Translations under genes and position numbers: made by a program
Part shown: piece by piece, positions 18,520-27,566 of the stretch
How positions within the stretch are numbered: the first letter of the stretch is position 1
How the letters are laid out: each line of letters begins with the position of its first letter
The notes under the pieces: model-generated
The model's input: only the letters and a program-made list of their open reading frames with translations
What the model was told of the DNA's origin: nothing
The model's database searches: none
Origin: Octadecabacter sp.
GTDB taxonomy: Bacteria; Pseudomonadota; Alphaproteobacteria; Rhodobacterales; Rhodobacteraceae
Reading direction: 5' to 3'
DNA: 34,874 nt
NCBI GenBank assembly: GCA_017886375.1
Contig: JAGGNB010000081.1
Coordinates: 87,501 to 122,374 of the forward strand

Positions 18520-20229
18520 ATGGCAACGAAAATCGCACGGGCGGATTATGCCGCAATGTTTGGCCCGACAACAGGCGACAAGCTGCGGCTGGCGGATACC
18601 GATCTGATTATTGAGGTCGAGCGGGATCTGACGACCTACGGCGAAGAGGTTAAATTCGGCGGTGGCAAAGTTATTCGCGATGGAATGGGGCAAGCCCAGA
18701 CCACGCGCGCGCAGGGCGCTGTTGATACGGTCATTACCAACGCGCTGATTATCGATCATTCGGGCATCTACAAGGCTGATGTCGGCTTGAAAGATGGTCG
18801 TATCCACAAGATCGGCAAGGCGGGAAATCCCGACACCCAGCCGAACGTCGACATCATCGTCGGTCCGGGAACCGAGGTCATTGCGGGCGAGGGGCGCATC
18901 CTGACGGCGGGTGGATTTGACTCTCACATCCATTTTATCTGCCCGCAGCAAATGGAAGACTCGCTACATTCTGGCGTCACCACGTGTTTTGGCGGTGGTA
19001 CGGGGCCGGCGCACGGCACGCTGGCCACCACCTGCACACCGGGGCCATGGCACATCGGGCGCATGCTGCAATCGTTTGACGGCATCCCGATGAACCTTGG
19101 TCTGTCGGGCAAAGGCAACGCCAGCCAGCCCGCCGCCTTGGTCGAAATGGTCAATGCGGGCGCTTGTTCGCTAAAGCTGCATGAAGATTGGGGCACCACG
19201 CCCGGCGCGATTGATTGTTGTCTGTCGGTTGCTGACGACATGGACGTTCAGGTGATGATCCACACGGACACGTTGAACGAATCTGGGTTTGTGGAAAACA
19301 CTGTCGCAGCGATCAAAGGCCGCACGATCCATGCCTTCCATACCGAGGGCGCTGGTGGCGGTCATGCGCCCGATATCATCAAGATCTGTGGCATGGAAAA
19401 CGTCCTGCCATCGTCGACCAACCCGACGCGGCCTTTCACCGTGAACACGCTTGAAGAACATCTTGATATGTTGATGGTGTGTCATCACCTCGACAAATCC
19501 ATCCCCGAAGACGTGGCATTCGCCGAAAGCCGCATTCGGCGCGAAACCATCGCCGCCGAAGATATCTTGCATGACATGGGCGCGTTTTCGATCATTGCGT
19601 CAGACAGTCAGGCTATGGGCCGCGTCGGTGAGGTTTTGATCCGCACATGGCAAACGGCAGACAAGATGAAAAAGCAACGCGGGCGATTGCCCGATGAGAC
19701 AGGCGAGAACGACAATTTTCGCGTCCGCCGCTACATCGCCAAATACACGATCAATCCCGCCATCGCACACGGTGTGTCAAAACACATCGGGTCCATTGCG
19801 GAAGGGAAGCGGGCCGATCTGGTGTTGTGGAGCCCTGCGTTTTTCGGCGTGAAACCCGAAATGATTTTGATGAACGGGATGATCGTTGCGGCCCAGATGG
19901 GCGATCCAAACGCATCGATCCCGACGCCGCAGCCTGTTTATTCACGCCCGATGTTTGGCACTTACGGGCGTGCCCTGCAGGAAACGTCGGTTTGTTTCGT
20001 GTCAGGCGCCGCGCAAGACGCCAATGTGCGCGACACGTTAGGTTTGGGAAAACAGACAGTGGCCGTGGAAAACACCCGCAACATTGGCAAAAAGGACCTG
20101 CTGCTGAATACGGCCACGCCCGAGGTTGAGGTGCATCCAGAGACCTACGAGGTTCGCGCGGATGGTGAATTGCTCACCTGCGAACCAGCCGAGGTTCTAG
20201 CGATGGCGCAACGATATTTTATGTTCTGA
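18520..20229 (+). CDS. ureC: Urease alpha subunit (catalytic)
   Basis: The 569-aa catalytic subunit hydrolyses urea to ammonia and carbamate at a dinuclear nickel centre. All expected active-site residues are present: nickel-binding His136 and His138 (SHIHF), the carbamylated Lys219 (SLKLHEDWG), His248 (HTDTLNESG), His274 ([15 protein letters not shown]), catalytic His322 (MVCHHLD) on the mobile flap, and Asp362 ([13 protein letters not shown]). Numbering is within two residues of the Klebsiella enzyme, and the length is normal. It therefore looks active, provided that nickel and the accessory proteins are supplied. ureE follows nine bases after the stop. Confidence 0.98.
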   Translation: MATKIARADYAAMFGPTTGDKLRLADTDLIIEVERDLTTYGEEVKFGGGKVIRDGMGQAQTTRAQGAVDTVITNALIIDHSGIYKADVGLKDGRIHKIGKAGNPDTQPNVDIIVGPGTEVIAGEGRILTAGGFDSHIHFICPQQMEDSLHSGVTTCFGGGTGPAHGTLATTCTPGPWHIGRMLQSFDGIPMNLGLSGKGNASQPAALVEMVNAGACSLKLHEDWGTTPGAIDCCLSVADDMDVQVMIHTDTLNESGFVENTVAAIKGRTIHAFHTEGAGGGHAPDIIKICGMENVLPSSTNPTRPFTVNTLEEHLDMLMVCHHLDKSIPEDVAFAESRIRRETIAAEDILHDMGAFSIIASDSQAMGRVGEVLIRTWQTADKMKKQRGRLPDETGENDNFRVRRYIAKYTINPAIAHGVSKHIGSIAEGKRADLVLWSPAFFGVKPEMILMNGMIVAAQMGDPNASIPTPQPVYSRPMFGTYGRALQETSVCFVSGAAQDANVRDTLGLGKQTVAVENTRNIGKKDLLLNTATPEVEVHPETYEVRADGELLTCEPAEVLAMAQRYFMF

Positions 20230-20238
20230 GGGGACACG

Positions 20239-20688
20239 ATGCCGGATTTGGTAAGCCAGACAATCAAACGTCACGCCCACGCCAAAGAGCCCGTGGGCTG
20301 CTGCACACTGACTTATCAAGGACGTTTCTTGCGCCGCAGAATGCTGTTGACGGACACAGGGTTGGCGTTTTTGGTCGACCTTGAACATACGGAATCCCTG
20401 AACCATGGCGACGCCTTTGTCCTGTCGGATGGCACCATGATTGAAGTGCTTGCCGCACAAGAGCCGCTGATCGAAATAACGGGCGACGATCTGGTGCGGA
20501 TCGCGTGGCACATCGGAAATCGCCACACGCCTTGTCAGATTGAACGGGGCCGTTTGTTGATCCAACCCGACCACGTCATCGAGGCACTGATGATAAAAAT
20601 TGGCGCGTCCGTGACAAAAGTGGTCGAACAGTTCATTCCCGAAGGTGGTGCATACGGCCACGGGCGGACCCATAGCCATGCCCACTGA
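20239..20688 (+). CDS. ureE: Urease accessory protein UreE (nickel metallochaperone)
   Basis: This 149-aa UreE has an N-terminal peptide-binding-like domain (RRRMLLTDTGLAFLVDL and LSDGTMIEVLAAQEPLIEI) and a C-terminal metal-binding domain with IAWHIGNRHTPCQI. It ends in a short His tail, [11 protein letters not shown], which would bind several Ni ions; this is a shorter tail than the ten-His Klebsiella version. GAGGGG precedes the ATG at good spacing, overlapping the ureC stop. The ureF start lies inside its last codons. Confidence 0.95.
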   Translation: MPDLVSQTIKRHAHAKEPVGCCTLTYQGRFLRRRMLLTDTGLAFLVDLEHTESLNHGDAFVLSDGTMIEVLAAQEPLIEITGDDLVRIAWHIGNRHTPCQIERGRLLIQPDHVIEALMIKIGASVTKVVEQFIPEGGAYGHGRTHSHAH

Positions 20689-21316
20689 AATGGCGGTTTT
20701 GACACTGGCGCAGTGGTTTTCACCTGCCTACCCGATCGGCTCGTTTGCTTATTCGCACGGGTTGGAATGGGCGATTGAAATGGGCGACGTGCACGACTCC
20801 GCGACACTTGGCGCATGGGTTGGTGACGTGTTGGAATTCGGGTCTGGTCGCAACGATGCCCTGTTTTTGGCCGCCGCCTATGGCAGCGATGATCCGAAGG
20901 ATGTGAACGACATTTGCCGCGCGTTTGCGCCGTCAAAAGAACGGCTTAAGGAAACTGATCTGCAAGGTGCTGCGTTTGGAGAGATTACGTCCGCGATTTG
21001 GGGGCATGACCTGCCGCCGATGGCATATCCGGTTGCTGTTGGATGGGCGGCGCGCTTGGGTGAATTGCCTCTCTCTCTCACCAGCCAGATGTATCTGCAA
21101 AGCTTCGCAAGCGCGCTTGTCAGCGTTGGCATGAGGTTGATCCCGCTGGGCCAACGCAAAGGTCATACGCTGATCCAAAGTTTGGCACCGCTTTGTGGCC
21201 GGATTGCAGAACAGACCGGCCATGGGGATTTGGATGCTCTGTCAGCGACAGCGTTTCTTCCTGACATCGCGTCGATGAAACACGAAACCCAATATTCAAA
21301 GGTTTTCAGAACATGA
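20678..21316 (+). CDS. ureF: Urease accessory protein UreF
   Basis: The 212-aa all-helical UreF bridges UreD and UreG in the urease maturation complex. Recognisable parts are [24 protein letters not shown] at the N-terminus and [21 protein letters not shown] mid-protein, with [19 protein letters not shown] near the C-terminal third. The ATG at 20678 overlaps ureE by 11 bases; a second ATG at 20690 would overlap less, and no strong Shine-Dalgarno separates them. The stop overlaps the ureG start as ATGA, so ureF and ureG are coupled. Confidence 0.94.
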   Translation: MPTEMAVLTLAQWFSPAYPIGSFAYSHGLEWAIEMGDVHDSATLGAWVGDVLEFGSGRNDALFLAAAYGSDDPKDVNDICRAFAPSKERLKETDLQGAAFGEITSAIWGHDLPPMAYPVAVGWAARLGELPLSLTSQMYLQSFASALVSVGMRLIPLGQRKGHTLIQSLAPLCGRIAEQTGHGDLDALSATAFLPDIASMKHETQYSKVFRT

Positions 21317-21927
21317 CCACCCTAAACGGCCCCCTTCGGATCGGTATTGGCGGCCCTGTCGGGGCGGGTAAAACGACCCTGACAGCAGCACTTTGCACAC
21401 TTTGGCGTGACACATATTCTGTCGGTGTCATCACCAACGACATCTACACCCAAGAAGATGCCGACGCCTTGGTGCGCATGCAGGTTCTGCCGTCTGACCG
21501 GATCATTGGCGTTGAAACTGGCGGTTGCCCGCACACGGCAATCCGCGAAGACGCGTCAATCAATCTGGCGGCGATTGAAGAAATGAAAGGCCGGCATCCA
21601 GACATTGAGATCATTCTGATTGAGAGCGGCGGCGATAATTTGTCGGCGACATTCAGCCCCGAACTGGCCGACATCACCATTTATGTAATCGACGTTGCCG
21701 CGGGCGAAGAAATCCCGCGCAAAGGCGGCCCTGCGATCACCAAGTCCGATATCTTGGTGATTAATAAGACTGACCTTGCGCCGCATGTCGGTGCCGACTT
21801 GAGTGTCATGGAACGAGATGCCAATTTGATGCGTCAAGGGCGCCCATTTGTGTTCAGCGCGTTGCGCCAAAACGTCGGCATTGAAGCAATTGCTGACTTG
21901 GCGTCTAAGGTTGGTGGATTGCGCTAA
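21313..21927 (+). CDS. ureG: Urease accessory GTPase UreG
   Basis: This 204-aa SIMIBI-class GTPase powers nickel insertion into urease. Motifs are the P-loop [13 protein letters not shown] (about 9-21), the metal-binding dimer motif [13 protein letters not shown] containing CPH, the [17 protein letters not shown] switch region, and [13 protein letters not shown] for guanine recognition. The length is normal. It overlaps ureF by four bases and ends the urease operon. No terminator is evident in the 99 bases before the next gene, and no urea ABC transporter (urt) or UreJ gene is in the window. Confidence 0.97.
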   Translation: MTTLNGPLRIGIGGPVGAGKTTLTAALCTLWRDTYSVGVITNDIYTQEDADALVRMQVLPSDRIIGVETGGCPHTAIREDASINLAAIEEMKGRHPDIEIILIESGGDNLSATFSPELADITIYVIDVAAGEEIPRKGGPAITKSDILVINKTDLAPHVGADLSVMERDANLMRQGRPFVFSALRQNVGIEAIADLASKVGGLR

Positions 21928-22026
21928 CCCCAAAGCCTGAAGCCCCCGAAACAAGATAAGCGTTCCTGCCACTATCATTTCCAGCCCTGTAGCTTAAGGG
22001 GGGTGGAAACCAATGGAGAATGGATC

Positions 22027-22539
22027 ATGGCAGCGACACAGAGCGTACCTGAACTTGTTGCGGCGGCGCAGGCCAACGCAAAGATGCAAGAGGGTCGGAT
22101 TGCAGAAACTCTGGTCCTGATGGGCGGGCAGCACGTGTCCGAGGCCCAAATTGAAGACCTGTCCGCCGCGACTGTCGCGCTTGAACTGGCGGCGGTTGAT
22201 ATTTTATCTGTTTTTGAAGCACGGATGCAGCACCACTTTAAGCGCGGCCCGTTTTCGCGCAAATTAAAATCTATACTGGTGCAGGCCGGAAAAACCGACC
22301 TCGCCGATAGGATCCACCAATATTATCTGGCGATCAACGTGCTTAAGCATGGAACAGGCGCAAGTTATCGCGAATTGCTCAAGTCTCCGAGCCACCTTGT
22401 TGCTGTGAAGCCAGCCGGTGATGGCACCGCAGATGACGCAGATGCCCCCGCAAGCCTTATAGATGTGACTTTTCCGGGCTTTTTTGATGGGCTGACCGAG
22501 ACTATTCTTGAGGCCTACCATTTCCTTGAGAAGCGATAG
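22027..22539 (+). CDS. Unknown alpha-helical protein downstream of ureG (HEPN-like?)
   Basis: I do not recognise this 170-aa protein. The ATG at 22027 follows GGAG at about eight bases; a GTG at 22003 would add eight residues. It reads as mostly helical: residues 8-30, a helix pair around ATVALELAAVDILSVFEARM (48-67), then SRKLKSILVQAGKTDLADRI leading into YLAINVLKHGTGASY (100-114). The last segment resembles the final helix of HEPN-type proteins (pattern R-x4-6-H followed by G), but the usual Arg is not there (Ile103/Asn104 before His108), so an RNase role is unlikely even if the fold is right. A Gly/Asp/Ala-rich linker (128-142) precedes a short C-terminal helix. It sits 99 bases after ureG on the same strand and could be cotranscribed, but no functional tie is visible. 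Confidence 0.7.
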   Translation: MAATQSVPELVAAAQANAKMQEGRIAETLVLMGGQHVSEAQIEDLSAATVALELAAVDILSVFEARMQHHFKRGPFSRKLKSILVQAGKTDLADRIHQYYLAINVLKHGTGASYRELLKSPSHLVAVKPAGDGTADDADAPASLIDVTFPGFFDGLTETILEAYHFLEKR

Positions 22540-22557
22540 CGTCACGTGCGCTGCCCG

Positions 22558-22950
22558 TTACAGCGATTGAACATCCAATGAATTTAAAATCGGGCAATCG
22601 GGCCGGTTATCGCCCGCGCATGCACTGATAAGATGCGTCAGCGTCGATTGCATGTCGACCAAGTCCGCGATCTTTTGTTCGATCTTGGCGAGGTGGTCGC
22701 GGGCAATGGATTTCACGTCTGCGCTGGATCGATTCTGATCCTCGTATAATGCGAGCAGGTTGCGACAGTCTTCGATGCTGAACCCAAGGGCACGGGCACG
22801 GCCCAGAAACGTGAGTTTATGAAGGTCTTGCTGGCGAAAGGCGCGGTAGCCGTTGGTGTCGCGCAGCGGTTTGATAAGACCGATTTCTTCGTAATAACGG
22901 ATGGTTTTTGCGGGCAGGCCAGATCGGGTCGCAATTTCACCAATGTTCAT
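22558..22950 (-). CDS. cueR: CueR-type Cu(I)-responsive MerR-family regulator
   Basis: This 130-aa MerR-family activator has a winged HTH (MNIGEIATRSGLPAKTIRYYEEIGL, then LRDTNGYRAFRQQDL), a long dimerisation helix (about 78-108), and the metal loop with Cys111 and Cys119 in CAGDNRPDC, the C-x7-C spacing of Cu(I)/Ag(I)/Au(I) sensors. Such proteins twist promoters whose -35 and -10 are 19 bp apart. Its ATG overlaps the copA stop by four bases, so it is translated with copA and would be autoregulated from the copA promoter. Three matching promoter elements lie in the next 3.9 kb. Confidence 0.94.
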   Translation of the reverse strand: MNIGEIATRSGLPAKTIRYYEEIGLIKPLRDTNGYRAFRQQDLHKLTFLGRARALGFSIEDCRNLLALYEDQNRSSADVKSIARDHLAKIEQKIADLVDMQSTLTHLISACAGDNRPDCPILNSLDVQSL

Positions 22951-25439
22951 GATGTAGCTCCGATTGGTAAAAGTGGCGATGACTGCGCCAAGACGTTTGC
23001 GTCAGTCAGGGCAGGCGTCACGCGGCGCAAGCGCAGGGCGTTTGACACCACAAACACCGAACTCAGCGCCATGGCCCCAGCCGCCAACATGGGCGACAGC
23101 AGGGTGCCTGTGATCGGGTAAAGCACACCTGCCGCAACGGGCAAAAGGGCAGCATTATAGGCAAAGGCCCAGAACAGGTTCTGACGGATATTGCGCATGC
23201 TGGCCTGACTGATCTTGAGTGCGTTGACCGCCCCGACCAGATCGCCCGACATCAAAACAACGTCGGCGGCTTCGATTGCGACGTCCGTGCCAGTGCCAAT
23301 CGCGATGCCGGTGTCGGCGGCCGCCAGTGCAGGCGCATCGTTGATACCGTCCCCGACAAAAGCGACCTTACCATGGGTTTCCCGTAGGGTTTGCACCGCT
23401 GCAACTTTGCCGTCTGGCATCACTTCTGCCACGACGTGTTCGATACCGAGTTCGCGCGCGATTGCATGTGCCGTCACTGCGTTGTCACCCGTTATCATTG
23501 CGACCTTTAGGCCCATTGAACGCAGAGCAGAAATTGCAGCTGCAGTTGTCGGCTTGATCGGGTCGGACACGCCAATCACGGCCGCGATCTGGCCGTCGAT
23601 AGCGGCAAATAGCGGTGTCGCGCCAGTTTGGGCAAGTGCATCTGCCGTCTGCGCGTATTCGCCAAGATCGATACCTTCTTGCGTCATGAACCTGTCAGCC
23701 CCGACCAGCACGGTCTTTCCATCTGCAATCCCGCGCACGCCCATTCCGGTGACCGACGAAAACTCTGTTATGTCAGCAAGATCATAGCCCGCCGCCGCGC
23801 GCACGATTGCACTGGCGATGGGGTGTTCGGATCGGGCCTCAAGTGCTGCAATCAACGGCAGCGCGGTTTCGCGTGACCAGCCCGATGCTGTTTTCAGGGT
23901 GGTCAGTTCCGGTGCGCCAGCGGTCAGCGTGCCTGTCTTATCAAGGGCGATGACTTTGCTTTCTTGCAGGCTCTGCAGCGCGTCGCCTTTGCGAAACAGC
24001 ACGCCCATTTCTGCAGCGCGGCCTGTCCCGACCATGATGGATGTCGGGGTTGCCAGACCCATAGCACAGGGGCATGCGATGATCAGGACCGAAACACCCG
24101 CGACCAGCGCCAAGCCTAAGGCCGGATCAGGGCCGAGGATCAGCCATGTCAAAACTGTCAGCGCTGACAATCCCATGACGATGGGCACGAACACGCCCGT
24201 GATCCGATCAACCATCGACTGAATCGGCAGTTTCGCGCCCTGCGCGTCTTCGACCATACGAATGATCTGGGACAGCAATGTATCAGCCCCAACCGCCGTG
24301 GCGCGATAGGTCAGCGCGCCGGTGCCATTGATCGTGCCACCCACAACAGCGTCGTCAGCCCCTTTGGAAACGGGAACAGGTTCGCCGGAAATCATGCTTT
24401 CGTCGATGAATGTTTGGCCATCAATGACGGTTCCATCGGTCGCAACCCGCGCGCCGGGGCGCAGATGCAAGGTGTCACCTTCCACGACATCTGAAAGCGG
24501 CAGTTCGATGACCTTGCCGCCGCGTTCCACCAAAGCAGTCGCAGGCTGCAAGCCCACCAAGCGTTGGATCGCAGCCCCCGTGCGGCCCTTGGCCCGCGCT
24601 TCTAGCAGGCGGCCCAGAAGGATGAGCGTCACGATAACGCCCGCAGCTTCAAAATAAACGGCCGCGGTTTCTTCGGGGAAAATGGAAGGCGCGAACAATG
24701 CAAGGGTCGAAAAGGTCCAAGCCGCGAGAGTGCCCAATGCCACAAGAGAATTCATATCGGGGGCGCCGCGCAGCAGTGCAGGCAAGCCTTTCTGGTAGAA
24801 CCGCCATCCCGGTCCGGCCATCACGATCGAAATCATGATAAACTGGAAAATCCAGCTGTTTTGCGTGCCGATTGTGCGCTCAACCCACATGTGCATGCCG
24901 GGAATGAAATGGCTGCCCATCTCAAGCAGGAACACAGGAAGCGTCAGCAATCCGGCGAAAAGCGTCGCGTGAAGCAGCGTCTGTTCTTCTTGTGCTTTGC
25001 GTTCGCTTTGCGACGAGTCGTCAGCCTTTGGAAGGGTGGTTTCATATCCCGCCTCTGTGACGGCCTGTGCGAGACTTTCAGGACGGATCGCACCATCCAA
25101 AAACGTGACGCTGGCTGTCTGGGTGGCGAGGTTAACAGAGGCGTCCAGCACGCCCGTCTGCGCCTTTAGGATGCGTTCGACCCGACCGACGCAGGACGCG
25201 CAGGTCATGCCGTCGACCTGCAATCGCGTCGTGGTCTGGCGGGCTGGATATCCAGCGGCTGACAAGCGCTCAGCGATGGTTGGCAGCGCCGCGGCGTCCG
25301 ATGAAAACGTTGCCGTTTCGGTCGCTAGGTTAACCGAAGCATCGGTTACACCATCAATTTTACTAATCACCCGCTCAGCACGTCCAACGCAGGATGCGCA
25401 GGTCATTCCAGACAGGCTAAGGCGATGTGATGTGGTCAT
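22947..25439 (-). CDS. copA: Copper-exporting P1B-type ATPase CopA
   Basis: This 830-aa Cu(I) exporter of the inner membrane has two N-terminal heavy-metal-associated domains with GMTCASC (Cys14/Cys17 and Cys80/Cys83). About eight helices follow, with the transport-site Cys456-Pro-Cys458 (ACPCAMGLATP). The phosphorylated Asp500 lies in DKTGTLTAG, with HP in SEHPIASAIV, GDN in MITGDNAVTA, and VGDGINDAPALAAADTGIAIG for the hinge. The C-terminal helix contains the usual MRNIRQNLFWAFAYN and SVFVVSNALRLRR. It is complete and should be active. It shares a transcript with cueR and starts 34 bases after a CueR-type promoter. The adjacent divergent copZ encodes its likely chaperone. Confidence 0.97.
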   Translation of the reverse strand: MTTSHRLSLSGMTCASCVGRAERVISKIDGVTDASVNLATETATFSSDAAALPTIAERLSAAGYPARQTTTRLQVDGMTCASCVGRVERILKAQTGVLDASVNLATQTASVTFLDGAIRPESLAQAVTEAGYETTLPKADDSSQSERKAQEEQTLLHATLFAGLLTLPVFLLEMGSHFIPGMHMWVERTIGTQNSWIFQFIMISIVMAGPGWRFYQKGLPALLRGAPDMNSLVALGTLAAWTFSTLALFAPSIFPEETAAVYFEAAGVIVTLILLGRLLEARAKGRTGAAIQRLVGLQPATALVERGGKVIELPLSDVVEGDTLHLRPGARVATDGTVIDGQTFIDESMISGEPVPVSKGADDAVVGGTINGTGALTYRATAVGADTLLSQIIRMVEDAQGAKLPIQSMVDRITGVFVPIVMGLSALTVLTWLILGPDPALGLALVAGVSVLIIACPCAMGLATPTSIMVGTGRAAEMGVLFRKGDALQSLQESKVIALDKTGTLTAGAPELTTLKTASGWSRETALPLIAALEARSEHPIASAIVRAAAGYDLADITEFSSVTGMGVRGIADGKTVLVGADRFMTQEGIDLGEYAQTADALAQTGATPLFAAIDGQIAAVIGVSDPIKPTTAAAISALRSMGLKVAMITGDNAVTAHAIARELGIEHVVAEVMPDGKVAAVQTLRETHGKVAFVGDGINDAPALAAADTGIAIGTGTDVAIEAADVVLMSGDLVGAVNALKISQASMRNIRQNLFWAFAYNAALLPVAAGVLYPITGTLLSPMLAAGAMALSSVFVVSNALRLRRVTPALTDANVLAQSSPLLPIGATS

Positions 25440-25472
25440 TTTTAAAGTCCAATTGTTCTGCGTCTGACCCCT

Positions 25473-25503
25473 TAGGTAGGGGTTCCACCAACGGGAAGGT
25501 CAA
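25473..25503 (-). promoter_or_regulatory. CueR-type promoter of copA-cueR
   Basis: On the minus strand TTGACC (25498-25503) and TACCTA (25473-25478) are separated by exactly 19 bases. The separating stretch begins TTCCCG and contains TGGAACCCC, the imperfect dyad typical of CueR operators. The 19-bp spacing is the hallmark of MerR-activated promoters. copA starts at 25439, about 34 bases downstream of the -10. Confidence 0.82.
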
Positions 25504-25529
25504 GAGCGCAGCAATAATATATGTTCTGC

Positions 25530-25560
25530 TTGACCTTTCCCCGCTGGAAACTTCTTAAGT
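25530..25560 (+). promoter_or_regulatory. CueR-type promoter of copZ
   Basis: TTGACC (25530-25535) and TTAAGT (25555-25560) flank a 19-base stretch with the dyad TTTCC-N5-GGAAA in its centre. The preceding CTTGACCTTTCC matches the copA element on the opposite strand. The two promoters are divergent, with their -35 boxes 26 bases apart. copZ begins at 25584. Confidence 0.82.
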
Positions 25561-25583
25561 GTTGTCAAAATCAGGAGAGCCAG

Positions 25584-25796
25584 ATGAAATTCAATGTTCC
25601 AGATATGAGCTGTGGCCATTGCACAGCTTCGATCAAAACCGCCATCACCGCCTTGGATAAGGATGCGATGATAGATATTGATCTTGACACTAAGACGGTT
25701 GGTGTCGAAAGCCGGAAAACTGCCGCCGAAATTAAGGACGCGCTGGACCGGATCGGGTTTCCTGCGACGGCTTTGGCAGTGTCAGATCAAATCTGA
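25584..25796 (+). CDS. copZ: CopZ-like copper chaperone (HMA domain protein)
   Basis: This 70-aa protein is a single heavy-metal-associated domain with the Cu(I) site MSCGHC (Cys10/Cys13) and the ferredoxin-like beta-alpha-beta pattern ending IGFPATAL. Such proteins carry Cu(I) in the cytoplasm to CopA and hand it to or from CueR. The ATG at 25584 has AGGAG 10 bases upstream; longer readings upstream would run through the promoter. It is transcribed divergently from copA and converges with the cytochrome c gene five bases after its stop. Confidence 0.93.
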   Translation: MKFNVPDMSCGHCTASIKTAITALDKDAMIDIDLDTKTVGVESRKTAAEIKDALDRIGFPATALAVSDQI

Positions 25797-25801
25797 CGCG
25801 T

Positions 25802-26287
25802 TCAGTTCCCTCGCAGTTGTTCGCCTTCGGTTCGAGACTGCTGCATTTCTTGGACCCGATCCGGCCACGTCGATTTTATATAGGCGATAACGTTCCAGAT
25901 TTGGTCATCCGTCAGGGTGTCGCCAAACCCCGGCATTGCGCTGTCAAATTCTAAGCCTTGCGCAGCCATCGTCGCCTGTCCGCCCAATTTGGTATAGTCG
26001 AACAATAGGCCGTCACCGTGGTGCCACGTGTGTCCGGTCGTATCATGGGGCGGCGCAGGCAGGCGGCCATCGGTGCTAGGCGATTGCCAGTCCGACTGAC
26101 CCTCAAGGTTGGCGCCGTGACAGGCTGCACAATTTTCAGCGTACAGGATTTCTCCATCGGCGATATTGACGCTTAATGGTTGCATCGGCACCTGTGCGTC
26201 GGCGGGGCCATTCTGAATATTCAGAAAAGCAGCCGCGCCGACCCCGACACCAAGAACAAGTAGAATACTGATTGGTTTCATGCGCAT
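25802..26287 (-). CDS. c-type cytochrome, membrane-anchored or periplasmic, in the copper locus
   Basis: This 161-aa class I cytochrome c starts with a hydrophobic segment (residues 5-22, MKPISILLVLGVGVGAAAF), either an uncleaved anchor or a signal. It then has the haem motif CAACH (Cys53, Cys56, His57) in GEILYAENCAACHGANLEGQ and a likely distal Met118 in AMPGFGDTLTDDQIWNVIAYI. The middle contains HDTTGHTWHHGDG, a His-rich stretch that might bind metal. It is oriented like copA and converges with copZ. A CueR-type element lies 130-160 bases upstream of its start, suggesting copper induction. Small cytochromes of this layout are found near copper-resistance genes in roseobacters, but the redox partner is unknown. 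The upstream ATG of a tandem pair (M1/M3) is used. Confidence 0.88.
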   Translation of the reverse strand: MRMKPISILLVLGVGVGAAAFLNIQNGPADAQVPMQPLSVNIADGEILYAENCAACHGANLEGQSDWQSPSTDGRLPAPPHDTTGHTWHHGDGLLFDYTKLGGQATMAAQGLEFDSAMPGFGDTLTDDQIWNVIAYIKSTWPDRVQEMQQSRTEGEQLRGN

Positions 26288-26416
26288 AAGTTAATCCATA
26301 TTGTCTATCTGGCAGGCCGATGCGCCAGCACGTGTTGATGATAGGGCGACTTTGCAGATGCGTTTGCGACCCAACCGATGGCCCCGCGTCTCGTATTATT
26401 GCCCTTATTCTCAAAT

Positions 26417-26447
26417 GATGTCGGGTATTCCAGTGGGGGAAGGTCAA
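26417..26447 (-). promoter_or_regulatory. Putative CueR-type promoter of the cytochrome c gene
   Basis: On the minus strand TTGACC (26442-26447) is followed by TTCCCCCACTGGAATACCC (19 bases) and then GACATC as the -10 position. The CTTGACCTTCC-N6-TGGAA core matches the copA and copZ elements closely, but the -10 is poor. The 5' untranslated region to the cytochrome start at 26287 would be about 125 bases. Confidence 0.65.
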
Positions 26448-26740
26448 GCACCCTCATGCGTCACATTCCTGTGAGTTTGAAACAAGACATAGCGCCGCCA
26501 CGATCTGCCCGAACTCGATCCATAGGGTTGTTTTTTGTTAACCTCCTGTGAAACGCTGCATTGTCGTTGTAGGGTGAAAGGGTATTTTATGGGTTTGCGG
26601 GTGAAAGTGTTATCAGCGCCATTGCGCCAAAGACCAGTGGCCGAGCGTATGACATTCCTAGACCGAAAATCCTCATTGACGCATTGTCGTCCATTCCGCG
26701 TCGCCGAACCGCGAACAAATTGAAAGGCATTTCACGCCCG
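26448..26740. other. Intergenic region before the TVP38-type gene
   Basis: Between the cytochrome promoter element and the next gene I see no reliable gene. A 44-codon frame from ATG at 26589 has an acceptable GAAAGGG upstream, but an Arg-rich product without hydrophobic or domain features, so I leave it out. The region should hold the promoter of the gene at 26741, though no boxes are clear. Confidence 0.4.
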
Positions 26741-27418
26741 ATGAACAAGAAACGTGCCATAGCCTCAGTTTTGGTCGTCGTGTTGGCAGTTGTCGCCTAT
26801 TTGGGGTGGCAGGGGTCATTGGGCTTTGGTGATCTGGCTAATCCTGACGCCATTAAACAAATGGTTGCTGACCTTGGTGTTTTCGGTCCGTTGGCGGTCA
26901 TCGCCCTTATGGTGCTGGCGGTCGTTATGACCCCCATTCCAAGCGCACCTATTGCCATGGCTGCAGGTGCAGTTTTTGGTCAATTCGCAGGTGCGGTCTA
27001 TATCATTATCGGCGCAGAGCTTGGGGCAATCATTGCATTTCTTCTTGCGCGTGTTCTGGGGCGGGACGTTGCACGGCGATGGTTTGGGTCTGGACTGGAC
27101 AGGGGCCTTTTGGGATCACAAAACGCGCTGATGTTTGCGGTCTTTGCCAGTCGATTGATGCCATTCATATCGTTCGATCTGATGAGTTATGCCGCTGGAT
27201 TGAGTACGCTGAAATTCTGGCGCTTTGCCATCGCGACGGTCGCTGGGATCATCCCCGCAAGCCTGTTTCTCACTCATTTTGGTGGCGTCCTGGCCAATGG
27301 CGATGGGATGAGCGTCCTTTGGGCGTCATTGGCGTTGGGTGGTGTGACTGGTTTGCCGCTTTTGTATGTGGCGTGGCGATCACGTCAGCAGGCGCGTGGT
27401 GGCGACCACGCGGACTGA
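26741..27418 (+). CDS. TVP38/TMEM64 family (DedA/SNARE-associated) membrane protein
   Basis: This 225-aa inner-membrane protein of the VTT/DedA superfamily has an N-terminal helix (about 5-22), then helices around 45-65 and 70-95, and the family signature VMTPIPSAPIAMAAGAVFGQFAGAVYIIIGAELGA, read in pieces, followed by ARVLGRDVARRWFG. A second repeat FASRLMPFISFDLMSYAAGLS (about 148-168) carries the conserved R-x-x-P and F-D positions. These proteins are thought to act as lipid scramblases or flippases, possibly coupled to protons. The ATG at 26741 is chosen because the basic MNKKR start precedes the first helix; the Shine-Dalgarno AAAGG is rather far (about 14 bases). No operon partner is evident. 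Confidence 0.88.
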   Translation: MNKKRAIASVLVVVLAVVAYLGWQGSLGFGDLANPDAIKQMVADLGVFGPLAVIALMVLAVVMTPIPSAPIAMAAGAVFGQFAGAVYIIIGAELGAIIAFLLARVLGRDVARRWFGSGLDRGLLGSQNALMFAVFASRLMPFISFDLMSYAAGLSTLKFWRFAIATVAGIIPASLFLTHFGGVLANGDGMSVLWASLALGGVTGLPLLYVAWRSRQQARGGDHAD

Positions 27419-27566
27419 GCGGTCTGGAATTCCACGCAGCGCTGCATCGGACCAGTACGTTCTGGCCTCGATGATTAAGTGGCAGACGCGGGCGCGGTAA
27501 CTAACATTTACTTTGGACCCGTCCTAAGCTGGCCTATGGTGTCGTATCCGTTTTTGGAGGATTGAC

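Noticed and set aside
18013-18951. 312-codon ORF antisense to ureA-ureC
   Set aside because: It spans three intact urease genes on the other strand and has a His/Arg/Asp-rich shadow composition.
22003-22026. GTG start for the gene after ureG
   Set aside because: The purine-rich stretch abuts the GTG too closely to serve as a Shine-Dalgarno, while ATG 22027 has GGAG at a suitable distance.
26589-26723. 44-codon frame with GAAAGGG upstream
   Set aside because: No hydrophobic segment or domain, and the product looks random; not supported without conservation data.
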